NCBI RefSeq assembly: GCF_014648495.1
Contig: NZ_BMRF01000012.1
Span: 151,730-215,729 of the forward strand
Length of the DNA stretch: 64,000 bases
DNA from: Actinomadura cremea
GTDB lineage: Bacteria; Actinomycetota; Actinomycetes; Streptosporangiales; Streptosporangiaceae
Direction of reading: 5' to 3'
A program made the translations under genes and the position numbers. Shown here piece by piece: positions 1-7,741 of the stretch (position 1 is its first letter; the number at the start of each line of letters is the position of its first letter). The notes below the pieces were generated by a model. The model was not told where the DNA came from. It searched no databases and worked only from the letters and a program-made list of their open reading frames with translations.

Positions 1-1
1 C

Positions 2-334
2 CTCCCCGAACTGGTGCGCGGCTCCAACACCTGCACGCTCCACCTGCACCCGGACGACGCCGCGCGGCTCGGCGTCGCGGCGGGCGACGGCGTCCGGGTG
101 ACGTCGCGGGCGGGCTCGGTCGAGGCGGTCGCCGAACCGACCGACGCGATCATGCCGGGGGTCGTCAGCCTCCCGCACGGCTGGGGCCACGACCGTCCCG
201 GGACCCGGACGGACGTCGCGCGGCGGCACGCGGGCGTCAACGTCAACGCCGTCACCGACGAGCGCGAGATCGACCCGGCGTCGGGCACCGCGGTGTTCAA
301 CGGCGTGCCCGTCACCCTCGCCCGCGTGGGCTGA
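2..334 (+). CDS. Molybdopterin oxidoreductase, C-terminal fragment (5' end outside window)
   Basis: The open frame enters from the left edge and ends at 334, leaving about 110 C-terminal residues. They resemble the molydopterin dinucleotide-binding domain of formate dehydrogenase or nitrate reductase-type enzymes. Features seen are RGSNTCTLHLHPDDAARLG (a segment placing a residue pair over the cofactor), a beta-rich G-D-G-V-R-V-T-S stretch, and LPHGWGH followed by NVNAVTD, a typical end-of-domain signature. The catalytic domains and any Fe-S site lie outside the window, so substrate cannot be assigned. The promoter of the following MarR gene overlaps the 3' end of this gene. Confidence 0.8.
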   Translation, partial: LPELVRGSNTCTLHLHPDDAARLGVAAGDGVRVTSRAGSVEAVAEPTDAIMPGVVSLPHGWGHDRPGTRTDVARRHAGVNVNAVTDEREIDPASGTAVFNGVPVTLARVG

Positions 335-360
335 CGTTCCGTCCCACCGCCGCGTAGTCT
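331..360 (+). promoter_or_regulatory. Promoter of the leaderless MarR gene
   Basis: A -35-like CTGACG (331-336) and a -10 TAGTCT (355-360) are separated by 18 nt. The -10 ends 6 nt before the ATG at 367, so transcription should start at or next to the start codon. No Shine-Dalgarno sequence precedes the ATG. This points to a leaderless mRNA. Confidence 0.6.
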
Positions 361-366
361 GACGGT

Positions 367-837
367 ATGGAAACGGCCACCGGGGAGCGGATCGATCTCG
401 GCAGTGCGCTGGTGCGGGTCTCGTTCCTGGTGAACTCCATCTACAACGAGGTCAGCCGGGAGCACGGGGTGACCCCGCAGCAGGGCAAGCTGCTCTGCGT
501 GCTCATGGAGCGCCCCTACGGGATGCGCGAGCTCGGCGCGGTGCTGGGCCTGGCGAAGTCGAGCCTCACCGGCCTCGTCGACCGGACCGCCCAGCACGGC
601 CTGGTCCGCCGCGAGGCCGACCCGCGGGACGCCCGCGCGGTGCAGGTCGCGATCACCGAGCCGGGCGGCCGGCTCGCCGAGGTCTTCCACCGGGACACGA
701 TCCGCCGCGTCGAGGACCTGTCCGCGCACCTCGAGGCCGCCGACCGCGACCGGCTCACCGACCTGCTCGGCGTCACCGTGCTGGCCGCCGAGGCGCGTGG
801 CGTCCCCCTCGAGACCGACGCCGGTCCCTGCGCCTGA
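367..837 (+). CDS. MarR-family transcriptional regulator
   Basis: This 156-residue protein has the usual MarR size and a winged helix-turn-helix. Residues about 35-110 carry the recognition region (MRELGAVLGLAKSSLTGLVD) followed by the wing (VRREADPRDARAVQVAITEPG). Helices at both ends would form the dimer interface. Its 3' end faces the FAD-oxidoreductase gene (910-2001, minus), and it is a plausible but unproven regulator of the three palindromes upstream of that gene. The ligand is unknown. The ATG is chosen because a -10 element sits 6 nt upstream. Confidence 0.88.
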   Translation: METATGERIDLGSALVRVSFLVNSIYNEVSREHGVTPQQGKLLCVLMERPYGMRELGAVLGLAKSSLTGLVDRTAQHGLVRREADPRDARAVQVAITEPGGRLAEVFHRDTIRRVEDLSAHLEAADRDRLTDLLGVTVLAAEARGVPLETDAGPCA

Positions 838-909
838 CCCGCCCGCAGACCGCGAACGGCCCCCGCCGGGCTCGCCGGTGGGGGCCGATCGGGCTCCGGT
901 CGCCGCGGG

Positions 910-2001
910 TCAGGCCGTCCCGAACAGCTCGGCGAACCGCTCGGTCATCAACGCGCGGCCCTTGTACTCGCTGACCTGCGCGGCCGGCATCAGGAACGGC
1001 GCGCCGTCGTCGCCCGGCGCCTGGCCGACGCCGCCCTCCGGGCCCAGCGGCAGCAGGATGAACCGGACGGGCGACGGCTCGTACACCGCCGCCGGCGGCT
1101 CGCCCCGCACCTGCGCGCCGATGTTCGCCGCGACCACGTCCGCGTGCCGCATCGCGTGCGCCGCCATCTTGGCCTCGGGGACGTCGGTGATGTCGCCGAG
1201 GGCGTAGACGTGGTCGTGCCCGCGGACGTTGAGCCGCTCGGTGACGCGCAGCCGCCCGTCCCCGGTCCGCACGTCGCCCAGGCCGGCGCCGAGGCGGTCG
1301 GCGTTCGGGCTGACGCCGTGGGCGCGGAACCAGATGTCGGCCGTGATCTCCGCGTCGCCCGCCCGGACGGTGAAGGTTCCGGCGACGGCGGGCCCGACCG
1401 GCGGCGGCGCGGCGAGGGACGTCTCCAGCCGCAGGTCGACGCCCAGCTCCGCGAGCTGCCGGTGCAGTTCCTCGCGCACCTCCGGCAGGAACCCGGGGAG
1501 CAGCTCGGCGGCCGGGTCGACGATCGTCACCGCCTTCTCCGGCCAGACGGCCTTGATCTCCCCGGCCAGCTCCAGCCCGACCGGCCCGGCCCCGGCGATC
1601 AGCACCCGGCCCGCGCCCGCCAGTTCCTTGTGCGTGGCGCGGAGCCGCTCGAGCGCCCCGGCGGCGTCGTCGCTCTCGATCTTCGCCGGGTACGGGTAGC
1701 CCGAACCGGACGCGAGGACGATGTAGTCGGCGTCCACCCGCGCCCCGGAGGCCAGCGTCACGCCGCGCGGGTCGACCGAGGCGGCGCGGTCGCGGACGAC
1801 CCGGCCGCGCCGGAGCAGCCGGTCGTACGGAAAGAAGATGTTCTCGGCCCAATCCGGCTGGACGAGCGCGCGCAAGGCACCCGCGGCCTGCACGAAGGCG
1901 TCCCGCGGCTCGATCAGCACGACGTCGGCGCCGGCGTCCAGCGCCTTGGCGACGGCGGCCCCGCCGTACCCGCCGCCGACGACCGCAACGGTGCTTCCCA
2001 T
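910..2001 (-). CDS. FAD-dependent pyridine nucleotide-disulfide oxidoreductase (AIF/NDH-2-like)
   Basis: The product has 363 residues. An N-terminal FAD-binding Rossmann motif VVGGGYGG lies near residues 6-13, and a second dinucleotide-binding glycine motif (IAGAGPVGLELAGE) near residue 136 is expected to bind NAD(P)H. A third FAD-contact motif, HVYALGDITD, lies near residue 267. No redox-active CxxxxC is visible, so it is more like AIF or type II NADH dehydrogenase than a disulfide reductase. Expression looks tightly controlled, because three 15-bp palindromes cover its promoter (2024-2081). Electron acceptor unknown. Confidence 0.85.
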   Translation of the reverse strand: MGSTVAVVGGGYGGAAVAKALDAGADVVLIEPRDAFVQAAGALRALVQPDWAENIFFPYDRLLRRGRVVRDRAASVDPRGVTLASGARVDADYIVLASGSGYPYPAKIESDDAAGALERLRATHKELAGAGRVLIAGAGPVGLELAGEIKAVWPEKAVTIVDPAAELLPGFLPEVREELHRQLAELGVDLRLETSLAAPPPVGPAVAGTFTVRAGDAEITADIWFRAHGVSPNADRLGAGLGDVRTGDGRLRVTERLNVRGHDHVYALGDITDVPEAKMAAHAMRHADVVAANIGAQVRGEPPAAVYEPSPVRFILLPLGPEGGVGQAPGDDGAPFLMPAAQVSEYKGRALMTERFAELFGTA

Positions 2002-2023
2002 GTTGCTCTACCCCCACCATAAT

Positions 2024-2081
2024 GTTCGTGATACGAACTGTACGTGTCACGAACAATATTAGTTCGTACTACGAACGTCAA
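2024..2081 (-). promoter_or_regulatory. Promoter with three GTTCGT-N3-ACGAAC operators
   Basis: On the minus strand TTGACG (2081-2076) and TATTGT (2058-2053) are spaced by 17 nt and should drive the FAD oxidoreductase. Two perfect 6-3-6 palindromes, GTTCGTACTACGAAC (2062-2076) and GTTCGTGATACGAAC (2024-2038), flank a third site at 2040-2054 with one mismatch. They cover the spacer and -35, the -10/start, and the early transcribed region. This is a classic repressor arrangement. The regulator is not identified; a MarR- or TetR-type dimer would fit. Confidence 0.75.
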
Positions 2082-2172
2082 CCTCGGGGGCGGGGGCGTC
2101 CCGGCACGGTTTAGGGGACCGCCGGACAGGTAGGCTCAGGTGAGCGTCCCGATCACGGCTGCGAGGAGGGAC

Positions 2173-3093
2173 ATGAACCGACGGGCGGGAAACATCTTCC
2201 GGCGCACGTCCCGGCCGCAGGCCGCGGGCCGCCTGACCGACGTCACCGAAGGGCTCGAGCACGCCCGCGGCCTCGACCGGACGATCCGCGTCCTCTCCCT
2301 CGGGGTGAAGCGGGTGCTGCGGCCCGGCCCCGTCAAGGACGCTCTGCACGGGGTCCCGCTCGGACATCCGGCGCACCCCCCGCTGACCGACGTGCCGATG
2401 GGCTGCTGGATGTCCGCGGCCGTGCTGGACCTCATGCCGGGCACCCGGCGCGCGTCCGAGGTGCTGGTCGCCGCGGGACTCGCCGGCGCGATCCCGACGA
2501 CGCTCACCGGCATCGCCGACTGGTCCGCGCTGCACCGCGGGCAGCAGCGGGTCGGGCTCGTCCACGCCGCCGGGATGGCGACCGCGACACTGCTGTACTC
2601 GGCGTCGTTCGCGGCCCGCTACCGGGGACGGGACGACGCGGGCCGCGCGCTCGGGTTCGCGGGGCTCACGGCGCTGCTCGCCGGCAGCTACCTCGGCGGG
2701 CACCTGGCGTTCCGGCAGGCGGCCGGGGCCAGCCACGCCGACCAGGTCGCGCACCTGGTGACGCTCGGGTGGCACGACCTGTGCAAGGCCGACGAGCTGC
2801 CCGACGGCTGGCCCGTCCACCGCAGCCTCGGCTACATCAGCCTGTTCGTGCTGCGCACCGGCGACGAGGTGCACGTCCTCGCCGACCGCTGCAGCCACCT
2901 CGCCGGCCCGCTGCACCAGGGCCGCATCGTCAGCGACGACGCCGCCGACCTGTGCGTCGTCTGCCCCTGGCACGGCAGCACGTTCCGGGTGCGCGACGGA
3001 TCGGTCGTGCACGGCCCCGCCACCGGACGCCAGCCGAAGTTCGAGTCGCGCGTGACCGAGAACGGCACGCTCCAGGTACGCCCCCTCGGCTGA
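2173..3093 (+). CDS. Membrane (DUF2231) and Rieske [2Fe-2S] fusion protein
   Basis: The 306-residue product combines an N-terminal DUF2231-like membrane domain (about residues 45-180, with several hydrophobic helices and the LGHPAHPPLTDVPMG signature) with a C-terminal Rieske domain (about 195-300). Cluster ligands are seen as Cys240-x-His242 and Cys264-x-x-His267 (CSHL and CPWH). The expected role is electron transfer at the membrane, with partner unknown. The ATG at 2173 is chosen because GAGGAGGG lies just upstream; an in-frame upstream start at 2140 has no such site. It diverges from the FAD oxidoreductase, and a functional link between the two redox proteins is possible. Confidence 0.88.
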   Translation: MNRRAGNIFRRTSRPQAAGRLTDVTEGLEHARGLDRTIRVLSLGVKRVLRPGPVKDALHGVPLGHPAHPPLTDVPMGCWMSAAVLDLMPGTRRASEVLVAAGLAGAIPTTLTGIADWSALHRGQQRVGLVHAAGMATATLLYSASFAARYRGRDDAGRALGFAGLTALLAGSYLGGHLAFRQAAGASHADQVAHLVTLGWHDLCKADELPDGWPVHRSLGYISLFVLRTGDEVHVLADRCSHLAGPLHQGRIVSDDAADLCVVCPWHGSTFRVRDGSVVHGPATGRQPKFESRVTENGTLQVRPLG

Positions 3094-3505
3094 CGCCCGG
3101 CGCGACCGGGGCCGAGGACCGTCCGCCGACGCCGGTGCCGCGGCAATGCTGTACGGTTGCTACCGAGCAATACTTTACTGGAGACAAGTATTGGTGCCCG
3201 CACCAGCGGGTGCACGGTGATCGAACAGCCCGTCGCGGAGACGGGCGGACCGAACCTCGTCAGCGCGGTCGGGCAGCGCACGAATGCCCGTGAGCGAGTT
3301 CCGCCGGTACGGTCGGCGGGACCGGAAGCCGGCGGTCGTGGACCGCGCCCGGCCTCGTCCGAACAACGCCCTCGGAAAGTCGCGGATTCGCCGCGGCCGC
3401 CCCCACGTGCGGAGTCCCGCCGATTCTCGGCGAGCCGCGAACGCGGCACCAGCCCGAAAGCCCCGCCGTTCACATGCGTCCAGACACCCCCGAGATGGAG
3501 CTCCC
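3094..3505. other. Non-coding region upstream of the phospholipase D gene
   Basis: No gene with coding character is seen in these 412 bases. The only structured part is 3157-3193, which holds a TTGC-N6-GCAA motif and an adjoining inverted repeat, described separately. Confidence 0.5.
3157..3193. promoter_or_regulatory. TTGC-N6-GCAA motif overlapping an 8-bp inverted repeat
   Basis: TTGCTACCGAGCAA (3157-3170) is a 4-6-4 palindrome whose core is extended to TTGCT/AGCAA. It overlaps CAATACTT (3168-3175) and AAGTATTG (3186-3193), an inverted repeat with a 10-nt spacer. The same 4-6-4 pattern recurs at 4932 and, with one mismatch, at 5159. A shared operator is inferred; the regulator is unknown. 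Confidence 0.5.
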
Positions 3506-4723
3506 GTGATCTCTCCCCCCTACGACCGCAACGACCGGCGCGGCCGGGACGCCGCCGGCGGTGACTCGGCCACCGAGGCGCACCGCCTCCGCCGCCGGCT
3601 GGAACGACTGATCGGTGTCGCCGCGACCGAGGGCAACGCCCTGGTCCGGTTGCGCAACGGCGATGAGATCTTCCCTGCGATGCTCGACAGCATCCGTTCC
3701 GCTGAGCACACCATCGACATGATGACCTACGTGTACTGGCGCGGTGACGTCGCGCGCCGGTTCGCCGAGGCGCTGGGAGAGCGCGCCCGCAGCGGCCTGC
3801 GCGTCCGGCTGCTCCTGGACGGCTTCGGCAGCCACCCGATCGAGAAGACCCTCTTGGCGGAGATGACGAACGCGGGCGTCACGCTGGCGTGGTTCCGCAA
3901 GCCCATGTACCTCTCCCCGTTCAAGCAGAACCATCGGTGCCACCGCAAGGTCCTGGTCGTCGACGAGCACACCGCCTATACCGGTGGCGTCGGCATCGCC
4001 GACGAATGGAGCGGCGACGCCCGCGGCCCGCAGGAGTGGCGCGACACCCACGTGCAGGTGCGCGGCCCCGCGGTGGACGGGATCGCCGCCGGGTTCGCAC
4101 AGAACTGGGCGGAATGCCATGCCGAACTCTTCGACGAGCGCGACCGGTTCGCCCCGCACGACGCGGTGGGCGACGCCGTGGTCCAGGTGGTGCGCGGTTC
4201 GGCGAGCGTGGGCTGGCAGGACATGCAGACCCTGGTCCGCGTCATATTGGAGTCGGCGCAGCGACGGGTGCGCCTGTCGACCGCCTACTTCGCCCCCGAC
4301 GCCTTCTTCGCCGAGTTGCTCCGCGACACCGCGCGCCGAGGGGTCGAGGTGGAGGTCATGCTGCCCGGCCCGCACGCGGACAAGCGGGTCAGCAGGCTGG
4401 CCGGGCAGCGGTACTACACGGAACTACTGTCGAGCGGGGTGCGGATCTGGCAGTACCAGCCGACGATGCTGCACACCAAGATCCTCACCATGGACGGCAT
4501 CGCCGCCCTGATCGGTTCGACGAACTTCAACCGGCGGTCCCTCGACCACGACGAGGAGATCATGCTCGCGGTCGTCGACGACGGCCTCACCGCCCGCCTC
4601 GACCGCGACTTCGACGAGGACCTGCGACGCAGCGTGGAGATCGACCGGGCGCGCTGGCAGCGGCGCCCCGCCCCGCAGCGGGCGAGGGAAGCCCTCGTCA
4701 ACCCCGTCCGCCGCTTCCTGTGA
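3506..4723 (+). CDS. Phospholipase D-type / cardiolipin synthase-like protein
   Basis: The 405-residue product has the two HKD motifs of the phospholipase D superfamily: HRKVLVVD (His146, Lys148, Asp153) and HTKILTMD (His323, Lys325, Asp330). Each is followed by the usual glycine/serine stretch (GGVGI, GSTNFN). This layout matches bacterial cardiolipin synthases, which transfer phosphatidyl groups, but the N-terminal membrane anchor typical of ClsA is missing, so it may be cytosolic or peripheral. GTG at 3506 is chosen for the GGAG 5 nt upstream. The open frame reaches 3284, but that extension is arginine-rich and lacks a ribosome site. Confidence 0.85.
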   Translation: MISPPYDRNDRRGRDAAGGDSATEAHRLRRRLERLIGVAATEGNALVRLRNGDEIFPAMLDSIRSAEHTIDMMTYVYWRGDVARRFAEALGERARSGLRVRLLLDGFGSHPIEKTLLAEMTNAGVTLAWFRKPMYLSPFKQNHRCHRKVLVVDEHTAYTGGVGIADEWSGDARGPQEWRDTHVQVRGPAVDGIAAGFAQNWAECHAELFDERDRFAPHDAVGDAVVQVVRGSASVGWQDMQTLVRVILESAQRRVRLSTAYFAPDAFFAELLRDTARRGVEVEVMLPGPHADKRVSRLAGQRYYTELLSSGVRIWQYQPTMLHTKILTMDGIAALIGSTNFNRRSLDHDEEIMLAVVDDGLTARLDRDFDEDLRRSVEIDRARWQRRPAPQRAREALVNPVRRFL

Positions 4724-4791
4724 GCGGACCCCGCACGGAACCGGGCCCCGGTGCCGGCGCCCGCCCACCCGACCGGTCCGCCGTTCCCCGG

Positions 4792-4938
4792 CTAGCCGAA
4801 GATGCTGACTCCCCCCGGACCGACCAGAAGTCCGACGACGATCAGGACCGCGCCCCACAGGATGTCGCGCCGGGCGACCAGGGTGTAGATGCCCACGCAC
4901 ACCAGCACTACCGCGATGAGCCACAAAATAGTTGCCAT
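4792..4938 (-). CDS. GPGG-motif small membrane protein
   Basis: This 48-residue protein has two hydrophobic segments, MATILWLIAVVLVCVGIYTL and ILWGAVLIVVGLLV, joined by a short RRD turn. It ends in GPGG before SIFG. I recall a family of actinobacterial small membrane proteins named for this motif; their function is not known. The ATG lies inside the TTGC-N6-GCAA palindrome at 4932-4945, so a bound regulator would cover the start codon, and there is no clear Shine-Dalgarno sequence. It faces the phospholipase D gene tail to tail. Confidence 0.78.
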   Translation of the reverse strand: MATILWLIAVVLVCVGIYTLVARRDILWGAVLIVVGLLVGPGGVSIFG

Positions 4939-4945
4939 GAGGCAA
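4932..4945. promoter_or_regulatory. TTGC-N6-GCAA motif over the start codon of the GPGG gene
   Basis: TTGCCATGAGGCAA is a 4-6-4 palindrome, extended to GTTGCC/GGCAAC at 4931-4946. It covers the start codon of the minus-strand mini gene. Such a position would allow either transcriptional roadblock or a start-codon hairpin in RNA. Confidence 0.5.
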
Positions 4946-5158
4946 CAATGCCCGGCCGCATCACCCCCAAACACCCGCACCGTCCCTCCTTTCGGGCCGC
5001 GGCCACCACGGGCCGCCTGGCATCTCGATGCGGAGTCCGCGCCGGCGGCGCCGCCCGCCGGTGAGGGCCGGTCCGGGCCGCACTCCGCCGGGGCGGGGAA
5101 TCCCGCCAGGCCAGGACGGTCTTGACCGACCGGGTAGGGTTCCAGCCGACGCGAAAGA

Positions 5159-5172
5159 TTGCCACACGACAA
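5159..5172. promoter_or_regulatory. Degenerate TTGC-N6-ACAA motif upstream of the GAF-PP2C gene
   Basis: TTGCCACACGACAA differs from the 4-6-4 palindrome at 3157 and 4932 by one base. It lies inside a wider imperfect inverted repeat, AAAGATTG and CAACCTTT. It is 41 nt upstream of the ATG at 5213. Confidence 0.4.
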
Positions 5173-5212
5173 CCTTTAGACCGGCCACCTCGTCCGCGCG
5201 GAGAGAAGGAAC

Positions 5213-6592
5213 ATGAACGACGCCCAGCTGGTAGGCCCGGACGGCCCGAGCGGTGTCGCCATCGCTCCGCCGGCATGGCACACGACCGACACCGGAGGAC
5301 CCGAGGACGAGCTCGCGCGGCTCGGCGCGTTGCGGCACTACGAGATCCTCGACTCGCCCCGGGAAGTCGCCTTCGACCGGGTGGCGGCCCTCGCGGCCCG
5401 GCTGATCGGTGCTCCGATCGCCACCGTGACCTTCGTCGACCAGGACCGCGTCTGGTTCAAGGCCGCCCATGGAGTGGACGGCATGGAGCAGGTCGGGCGC
5501 GAGCCGGGCCTGTGCGCGTCCGCCGTTCTGCAGGACGCCCCGTACGTCGTCCACGACGCCGCCGCCGACGCGCGTACCGAGCACAACCCGCTCGTCCGCG
5601 GCGAGCCGGGATTGGGCTTCTACGCCGCCGCACCGATCACCACGCCGGACGGACTCCGGCTGGGCACCCTCAACGTGATGGACCGGCGCCCCCGGTTCCT
5701 CTCCGCCGACGACGTCCAGACGCTGCGCGACCTGGCGGCGATCGTCATGGACGAGCTGGAGTTCCGGCTGGCCGGGCTCCGCGCGCTACGGATGGAGCGC
5801 ACGCAGCGCGCCGCGGCCGAGGAGCACGCGCACCGGCTGGAGGAGCAGAAGCGCGGCCTGCAGGAGTTCGCGGTCACGCTGCAGCGCAGCCTGCTCCCGC
5901 CACGGCTGGCAGAGGTGCCGCACTGCACGACGGCCGCCCTCTACCGGCCCGCGTCGGAGTTCCAGGTCAGCGGCGACTTCTACGACCTGTTCCCCATCGA
6001 CCGCGGCGAGCGGTGGGGGCTCTTCATCGGCGACGTCGTCGGCAAAGGACCCCGAGCGGCCACGTACACTTCGCTGGCCCGCCATACTCTGCGAACCGCG
6101 GCCGCCACCGGAGCCGGCCCCGCCGAGGCTTTGTCGATCCTGGACGCGGCCATCGCCGCGGATTCGGAAACGGGGGAAGAGTGGTTCTGCACGGCCGTCT
6201 TCGCCACGCTGGTCCCGCGACCCGGCCGCCTGGAGATGACGATCGCCGGCGGCGGTCACCCGCCCCCCATCGTGCTGCGCGCCGACGGTTCGGTGGAGAC
6301 CTGCCCTCGGACGGGGCCGATCATCGGCTGCCTTCCCGACGTCGCCTTCACGGAGACCGTTGTGTCGCTGGAACCGGGCGAGGCCATGGTCCTCTACACC
6401 GACGGGCTCACCGATGCCCTGCGGATGGGAACGCGGTTCAGCGAAGAGGCTCTGGTGGACTACGTCGCCGCGGGCACCCGGCGCGATGCCGCGTCCATAG
6501 GACGGCGGCTGGAGAGCCTCATCCAACGCTTCGACGAAGCGCGGGAGGACGATATCGCCGCGCTGGCCATCGGGGTCGCAGAGGGAGCATGA
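5213..6592 (+). CDS. GAF-domain PP2C (SpoIIE/RsbU-type) phosphatase
   Basis: The product has 459 residues. A GAF sensor domain (about 40-185) is followed by a coiled linker (about 188-225) and a PP2C/SpoIIE phosphatase domain (about 230-455). All metal-ligand motifs are present: SGDFYD, IGDVVGKGPRAA, LYTDGLTDA and EDDIAALAI. Such enzymes dephosphorylate STAS anti-sigma antagonists and so release sigma factors in response to signals bound by GAF. The RsbW-like ATPase gene follows 45 nt downstream and is the obvious partner. AGAAGGA precedes the ATG. No STAS protein is encoded next to it; the nearest in the window is BldG (28679-29032). Confidence 0.9.
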   Translation: MNDAQLVGPDGPSGVAIAPPAWHTTDTGGPEDELARLGALRHYEILDSPREVAFDRVAALAARLIGAPIATVTFVDQDRVWFKAAHGVDGMEQVGREPGLCASAVLQDAPYVVHDAAADARTEHNPLVRGEPGLGFYAAAPITTPDGLRLGTLNVMDRRPRFLSADDVQTLRDLAAIVMDELEFRLAGLRALRMERTQRAAAEEHAHRLEEQKRGLQEFAVTLQRSLLPPRLAEVPHCTTAALYRPASEFQVSGDFYDLFPIDRGERWGLFIGDVVGKGPRAATYTSLARHTLRTAAATGAGPAEALSILDAAIAADSETGEEWFCTAVFATLVPRPGRLEMTIAGGGHPPPIVLRADGSVETCPRTGPIIGCLPDVAFTETVVSLEPGEAMVLYTDGLTDALRMGTRFSEEALVDYVAAGTRRDAASIGRRLESLIQRFDEAREDDIAALAIGVAEGA

Positions 6593-6637
6593 GGGCAGGT
6601 TCTCAATTCCGAAACATCATCACCGGTAAGGAAGTCC

Positions 6638-7084
6638 ATGGAACTCGTACTGCGATTGTGTCTGCCGCGGGACGCCGAGACCGTGCATGTCACACGCGGG
6701 GTGCTGGGCGCCGCGTTGGGTGCGCTGGGTGTCGCCGCGTCAACGCGTGATGACATCGGTCTCGCGCTCGGAGAGGCGTGCGCGAACGTCATCCAGCATG
6801 CGGATCCGGGCGACGAGTACGAGATCCAGGTACGGGCGACGGAGTTCCTGTGCGAGATCGAAGTGACCGACATGGGGCGCGGCTTCGATGTGACGATCCT
6901 GGACCGCGCCCGAGCGGGCGCCCCGGTGACGGCCGAGCACGGCCGCGGTCTCCAGATCATCGAGGCGCTGGCGGACAAGCTGGTCCTGGCGAATCGCGGA
7001 GAAAGCGGTGCGGTACTGCGCTTCGAGAAGGCCCTGACGTGGGACCCCGGCACGGCGAGGGACTTCCTGACCGGCCGCCGATGA
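6638..7084 (+). CDS. RsbW-like anti-sigma ATPase/kinase (HATPase_c)
   Basis: This 148-residue single-domain GHKL ATPase has an intact N box (LGEACANVIQHA), G1 box (DMGRGFD) and G2 box (HGRGLQIIEAL). It should bind ATP and either phosphorylate a STAS antagonist or sequester a sigma factor. It follows the GAF-PP2C gene, giving the phosphatase-plus-kinase halves of a partner switch. AAGGAAG lies before the ATG. The target sigma factor and antagonist are not in the immediate neighbourhood. Confidence 0.88.
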   Translation: MELVLRLCLPRDAETVHVTRGVLGAALGALGVAASTRDDIGLALGEACANVIQHADPGDEYEIQVRATEFLCEIEVTDMGRGFDVTILDRARAGAPVTAEHGRGLQIIEALADKLVLANRGESGAVLRFEKALTWDPGTARDFLTGRR

Positions 7085-7124
7085 TCGGCGGCCGACGGCT
7101 CTCAACGCCGATGCGGCCGAGCCT

Positions 7125-7610
7125 TCACGCCGACTCGGATATGTCGGCGGACGCGCCAGGGTCGGCGCCCCCGGCCTCGCGGAAGCACCGCAGGCCGTCC
7201 AGGAGCGTGCGCCGGTCCGACGCCTCCATGCCCAGCAAGACCTCCGCCAGGTCACGGCGTCTCTCGCTTCTCAGTTCCTCCAGCATCGCCGCTCCCTGCG
7301 GGCTGAGCCGGTAGGCGATGACGCGGCGGTTCGGGCCGGGGGTCCGTTCGAGGAGCCCGGCCGTTTCCATGCGGCTGCACAGCCTGCTCGCCGAGGACAG
7401 CAACGCGTCGAGCTCCGCCGCCACACCGGTGACATTGATCGTGCCCTGGCGCTCCACGGCGAAGAGCACGCGCAGTTGCGTGGCCGGCACGGGAGCCGCG
7501 AGGTGCCGTGCCTCCCACACGGAGACGAACGACCCGGCGAGCTCATCGATGACGTCGGCGAGTCGCATCACCTCCTCGGAAGGTGTCCGGACACTTCGCG
7601 GGGCTGCCAT
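7125..7610 (-). CDS. MarR-family transcriptional regulator (first of adjacent pair)
   Basis: A winged-helix regulator of about 161 residues. The recognition region INVTGVAAELDALLSSASRL and the wing TPGPNRRVIAYRLSPQG are visible at about residues 55-105. The start is uncertain: ATG 7610 has GGAG only 2 nt away, while an internal ATG/GTG pair near 7570 has a strong GAGGAGG. A second MarR gene lies just downstream at 7742-8230 on its upstream side, in the same orientation, separated by 131 nt. The pair sits between two PP2C-type genes. Confidence 0.82.
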   Translation of the reverse strand: MAAPRSVRTPSEEVMRLADVIDELAGSFVSVWEARHLAAPVPATQLRVLFAVERQGTINVTGVAAELDALLSSASRLCSRMETAGLLERTPGPNRRVIAYRLSPQGAAMLEELRSERRRDLAEVLLGMEASDRRTLLDGLRCFREAGGADPGASADISESA

Positions 7611-7741
7611 GGCTCCATCGTTACACATCGGCGACCGGCGGTGTGCGCGGCGGCGACCCCAGGTCATCGGCGCTGGACCGGTGATGGCCGGCCCGTGAGG
7701 ACGACCCGGCCCCGGGAAGGCGATTAGTCCGTTATGCACCG

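Noticed and set aside
773-2056. Long minus-strand frame of 427 codons over the FAD oxidoreductase
   Set aside because: It is Arg/Gly/Ala-rich with no domain, and lies in another frame over a gene with clear FAD and NAD motifs.
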